A DNA stretch of 64,000 bases. It comes from Intestinibacter bartlettii. GTDB taxonomy: Bacteria; Bacillota; Clostridia; Peptostreptococcales; Peptostreptococcaceae. Shown here in pieces: positions 61,942-64,000 of this stretch. The notes beneath the pieces are model-generated. The model ran no database searches and was not told the DNA's origin. It saw only the letters and a program-made list of their open reading frames with translations. Location of the stretch: NCBI RefSeq assembly GCF_000154445.1, contig NZ_DS499564.1. One strand, written 5' to 3'. The stretch's first letter is position 1, and the number at the start of each line of letters is the position of its first letter. Position numbers and translations under genes: made by a program.

Positions 61942-63492
61942 ATGTCTGTAACATTTAACGAAATATCTACTAAATTAGCTTCAAAAAATCCTATAGTTAT
62001 AATGCGAAAAAACATAAATATTTCAAACTACTATTATATAGAAGATAATTTCGACAAACTTAATTCCTACAGTCTTTACATATGTAAATTGTCTAATTTT
62101 CCAAAAGAATTTAAGACTGATAAAATCATTAATTTCTTGATAATTGTAGACATTAATATAAAATACGACTTATTTCAACTAAAAAACTGCAATATTTTAA
62201 TTTTAGAAGATAATAAAATAAATCTTTATAAATTACTAGAAAATTTGCAGGATATTATCAATGTAAATGCCGATATAATCGCCTCTTCAAATAGCATTAT
62301 CGACGCAATATCTCAAAATGAATGTATTGGTGATATTATAAAAATAATTTATAATTATCTCCAAAATCCAATTATAATCTCTAATTCTGCAAATTACCTT
62401 TGTTATCATGACGGAGATAATTTAACTAATGATGATACAATTTGGGACGATTATATAAAATATAACTATCCAGATCCATATTATCTAGAAAAAATTTATT
62501 ATGATATTAAATTTGGACAATCTATATCATCAAAAAGCGATTCACATATTATAGATTATTTGGACATAATGGAACACAGAGTTTTAACTTGTCTAATAAA
62601 GATAAATAATTTAAATATAGCTTATATCTATGTCTTGGAGTCAAATAAACCATTTACTAAAGAAGACATGCGTGTACTAAACATTTTGGGCAAAATACTA
62701 GCCCCTTCAATAATAAACGACCCTCGTTTTACTTATTGTGAAAATACTCAGATAGACTCAATATTTTATTATTTATTATCATGCAATAACACACAACCTC
62801 ACTTTCTTGAAAAGACATGTGAAATACTAAATTTAGAACTATACTCAAACTTCTTTTTGCTAAATATTAATTGCTCAAAAGAAGAAATAACAATAGAAAA
62901 ATTAAAGGAACTTTATGACTTGATAAAATCAGTATTTTTCAACCAATTTGTGTTTATATATAAAAATCAGATATGCATACTATATATCACAAGAGATGAT
63001 AACCCTAACAAGTTTAAAATATACTCTAAATATTTTTTAGACATATGTGAAAAATACAATCTATCAGTTGGAATTAGCGATATATTCTTCAACTTGCACG
63101 ATATAAAAATAGCATATAACCAGACACTAAAAGCGCTTGATTACTCTACTATATCAGCAGATAAAAATCGTATCAATTATTACTCCGATTTTATGCTGAC
63201 AGACTTGGTTTATGAGTTTTTGATAAATGAAAATACAGATAACATTATCGACTTGAATTTTAAAGAATTTATAAACTCAGCATCAGAGGAATATCTTGAA
63301 ATGATGAAGTTGTTTGTTGATAATAACGGAAATATTAAAAAGACTGCTGACGAACTGCATGTTCATTATAATACTTTGAAATATCGATTGAGTAAGATTA
63401 GAGATGAGTATTGTATTGATTTTGAGGATTTGAATTATATTATTAAGCTGAAGTTGTCTTATATTGCTTTGGATTTTATTTCGAATACATAG
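61942..63492 (+). CDS. PucR/CdaR-type transcriptional regulator 2
   Basis: A 516-residue paralogue of the preceding gene with the same layout: a long N-terminal sensor region, a middle part with NLSVGISDIFFNLHDIKIAY and YSDFMLTDLVYEF, and the C-terminal helix-turn-helix (ADELHVHYNTLKYRLSKIRD). Both keep the HYNTLKYR core. Divergence in the N-terminal halves suggests different ligands or a heteromeric sensor. It is 13 bases after the first copy, in the same transcript. Start ATG follows AGGGGGT. Confidence 0.9.
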   Translation: MSVTFNEISTKLASKNPIVIMRKNINISNYYYIEDNFDKLNSYSLYICKLSNFPKEFKTDKIINFLIIVDINIKYDLFQLKNCNILILEDNKINLYKLLENLQDIINVNADIIASSNSIIDAISQNECIGDIIKIIYNYLQNPIIISNSANYLCYHDGDNLTNDDTIWDDYIKYNYPDPYYLEKIYYDIKFGQSISSKSDSHIIDYLDIMEHRVLTCLIKINNLNIAYIYVLESNKPFTKEDMRVLNILGKILAPSIINDPRFTYCENTQIDSIFYYLLSCNNTQPHFLEKTCEILNLELYSNFFLLNINCSKEEITIEKLKELYDLIKSVFFNQFVFIYKNQICILYITRDDNPNKFKIYSKYFLDICEKYNLSVGISDIFFNLHDIKIAYNQTLKALDYSTISADKNRINYYSDFMLTDLVYEFLINENTDNIIDLNFKEFINSASEEYLEMMKLFVDNNGNIKKTADELHVHYNTLKYRLSKIRDEYCIDFEDLNYIIKLKLSYIALDFISNT

Positions 63493-63952
63493 GTAGTTAA
63501 GTTAATTTAAATCACTTTCTTTCTACATATCATAAAAATAAGTTTTTTCTTTTTATTTTATATGAAAGAACTTATTTTTATGATTTAATAATTTTTTATA
63601 TTCACTTATTGAAGTTACAACATAAATAACTATAATTAAACTTCTTTAAAATTAACTAATTCTTTCTCAGCAATACATAGGAATAAATAGACCAAATACA
63701 TTTATATTGTTCTTTATATAATTGATCCTTTTTTGATTCCTTATTAATATAATACAATAAACAATCATTTGATATTTCAGCCTATAAATATCTTTAGAAG
63801 CGTATCTAAAATACAATTTGTCTATAAATTTTAAAATAATAAAATCAATATTCTTTTTTCAAAAAAACAAAAATTAATCATTAAATTTACAATTGCAGTC
63901 ATAATCAGTAAACTTATAGATGTATTCTAGTCTATTTTAACTAGCCCAAGTA
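63493..63952. other. Intergenic region at the right end
   Basis: Apart from the terminator at 63529-63596, nothing recognisable: AT-rich sequence without an open reading frame of note on either strand. Confidence 0.4.
63529..63596 (+). terminator. Terminator after the second PucR gene
   Basis: ATCATAAAAATAAGTT and AACTTATTTTTATGAT form a perfect 16-bp stem with a 24-base loop, followed by TTAATAATTTTTT. Confidence 0.8.
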
Positions 63953-64000
63953 TTAGCATAATATTTTTGCTTTAGCTTGATTAAATTCTTCGTCCGTTAA
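63953..64000 (-). CDS. C-terminal end of a probable SHOCT-domain protein (cut by window edge)
   Basis: The last 15 codons read LTDEEFNQAKAKILC and stop. This matches the end of SHOCT domains (short C-terminal helices of the type ILTEEEFxxKKxxLL). The rest of the gene lies outside the window, so the protein cannot be named. Confidence 0.5.
   Translation of the reverse strand, partial: LTDEEFNQAKAKILC

Overview
The window is AT-rich DNA from a low-GC, spore-forming anaerobic Firmicute, most likely a member of the Clostridia close to Peptostreptococcaceae (inference). The grounds are: the clostridial SCIFF peptide and its maturase; a BofC-like sporulation gene; a ferredoxin-dependent 2-oxoacid oxidoreductase with ptb-buk; a giant two-module acyl-CoA dehydratase activase-like protein; and a corrinoid methyltransferase operon. 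No rRNA, tRNA, CRISPR array or insertion sequence was seen. Most genes from 1 to 33 kb lie on the minus strand. Many starts were moved to the codon that follows a visible ribosome binding site.

Region by region. 1-3.9 kb: glycerol operon glpP-glpK-glpF followed by a truncated FAD oxidoreductase, with two leader-type terminators that could be GlpP targets. 4-7.4 kb: endonuclease IV with a hairpin between its Shine-Dalgarno and start codon, an EFR1-type flavodoxin/ferredoxin protein, a frameshifted rhodanese gene, and a DUF2325 gene whose promoter is flanked by Fur-like boxes. 7.6-18.8 kb: housekeeping block aspS, hisS, hemZ, MBL hydrolase, dtd, relA/spoT, apt, recJ. 18.9-32.9 kb: the rest of the conserved recJ...yajC-tgt-queA-ruvBAC-bofC neighbourhood. 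Here secD/secF are absent from their usual place and the space holds a methyltransferase, a gamma-carbonic anhydrase, scfB, a molybdate ABC operon (modABC) with a divergent regulator, and the tiny scfA gene (SCIFF, 47 aa).

33-43 kb: a hypothetical gene and a DUF1540 gene, a TetR regulator with two operator palindromes and the 1456-aa activase-like protein it probably controls, a pair of small zinc-ribbon-like paralogues, and glutamine-dependent NAD synthetase. 43-51.6 kb: a branched-chain (or related) amino-acid fermentation locus. A PLP aminotransferase lies divergent from an ATPase plus a four-subunit 2-oxoacid:ferredoxin oxidoreductase, followed by a LysR regulator and phosphotransbutyrylase/butyrate kinase. 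Together these would turn amino acids into acyl-CoA, acyl-phosphate, acid and ATP.

51.8-55.9 kb: MATE efflux pump with an XRE regulator, a MarR regulator coupled to a CpeT-like protein, and an arylamine N-acetyltransferase. 56-63.5 kb: a complete corrinoid-dependent methyl-transfer operon (corrinoid protein, GPH/MFS-type permease, UroD-family methyltransferase, pterin-binding methyltransferase) divergent from two tandem PucR-type regulators. Its methyl donor is unknown, and it is the best candidate here for an uncharacterised catabolic system. The window ends in the last codons of a probable SHOCT-domain protein.

Two genes look frameshifted: modA, in an A8 run directly after its start codon, and the rhodanese gene. 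The modA case may be slippage, phase variation or a homopolymer sequencing error.
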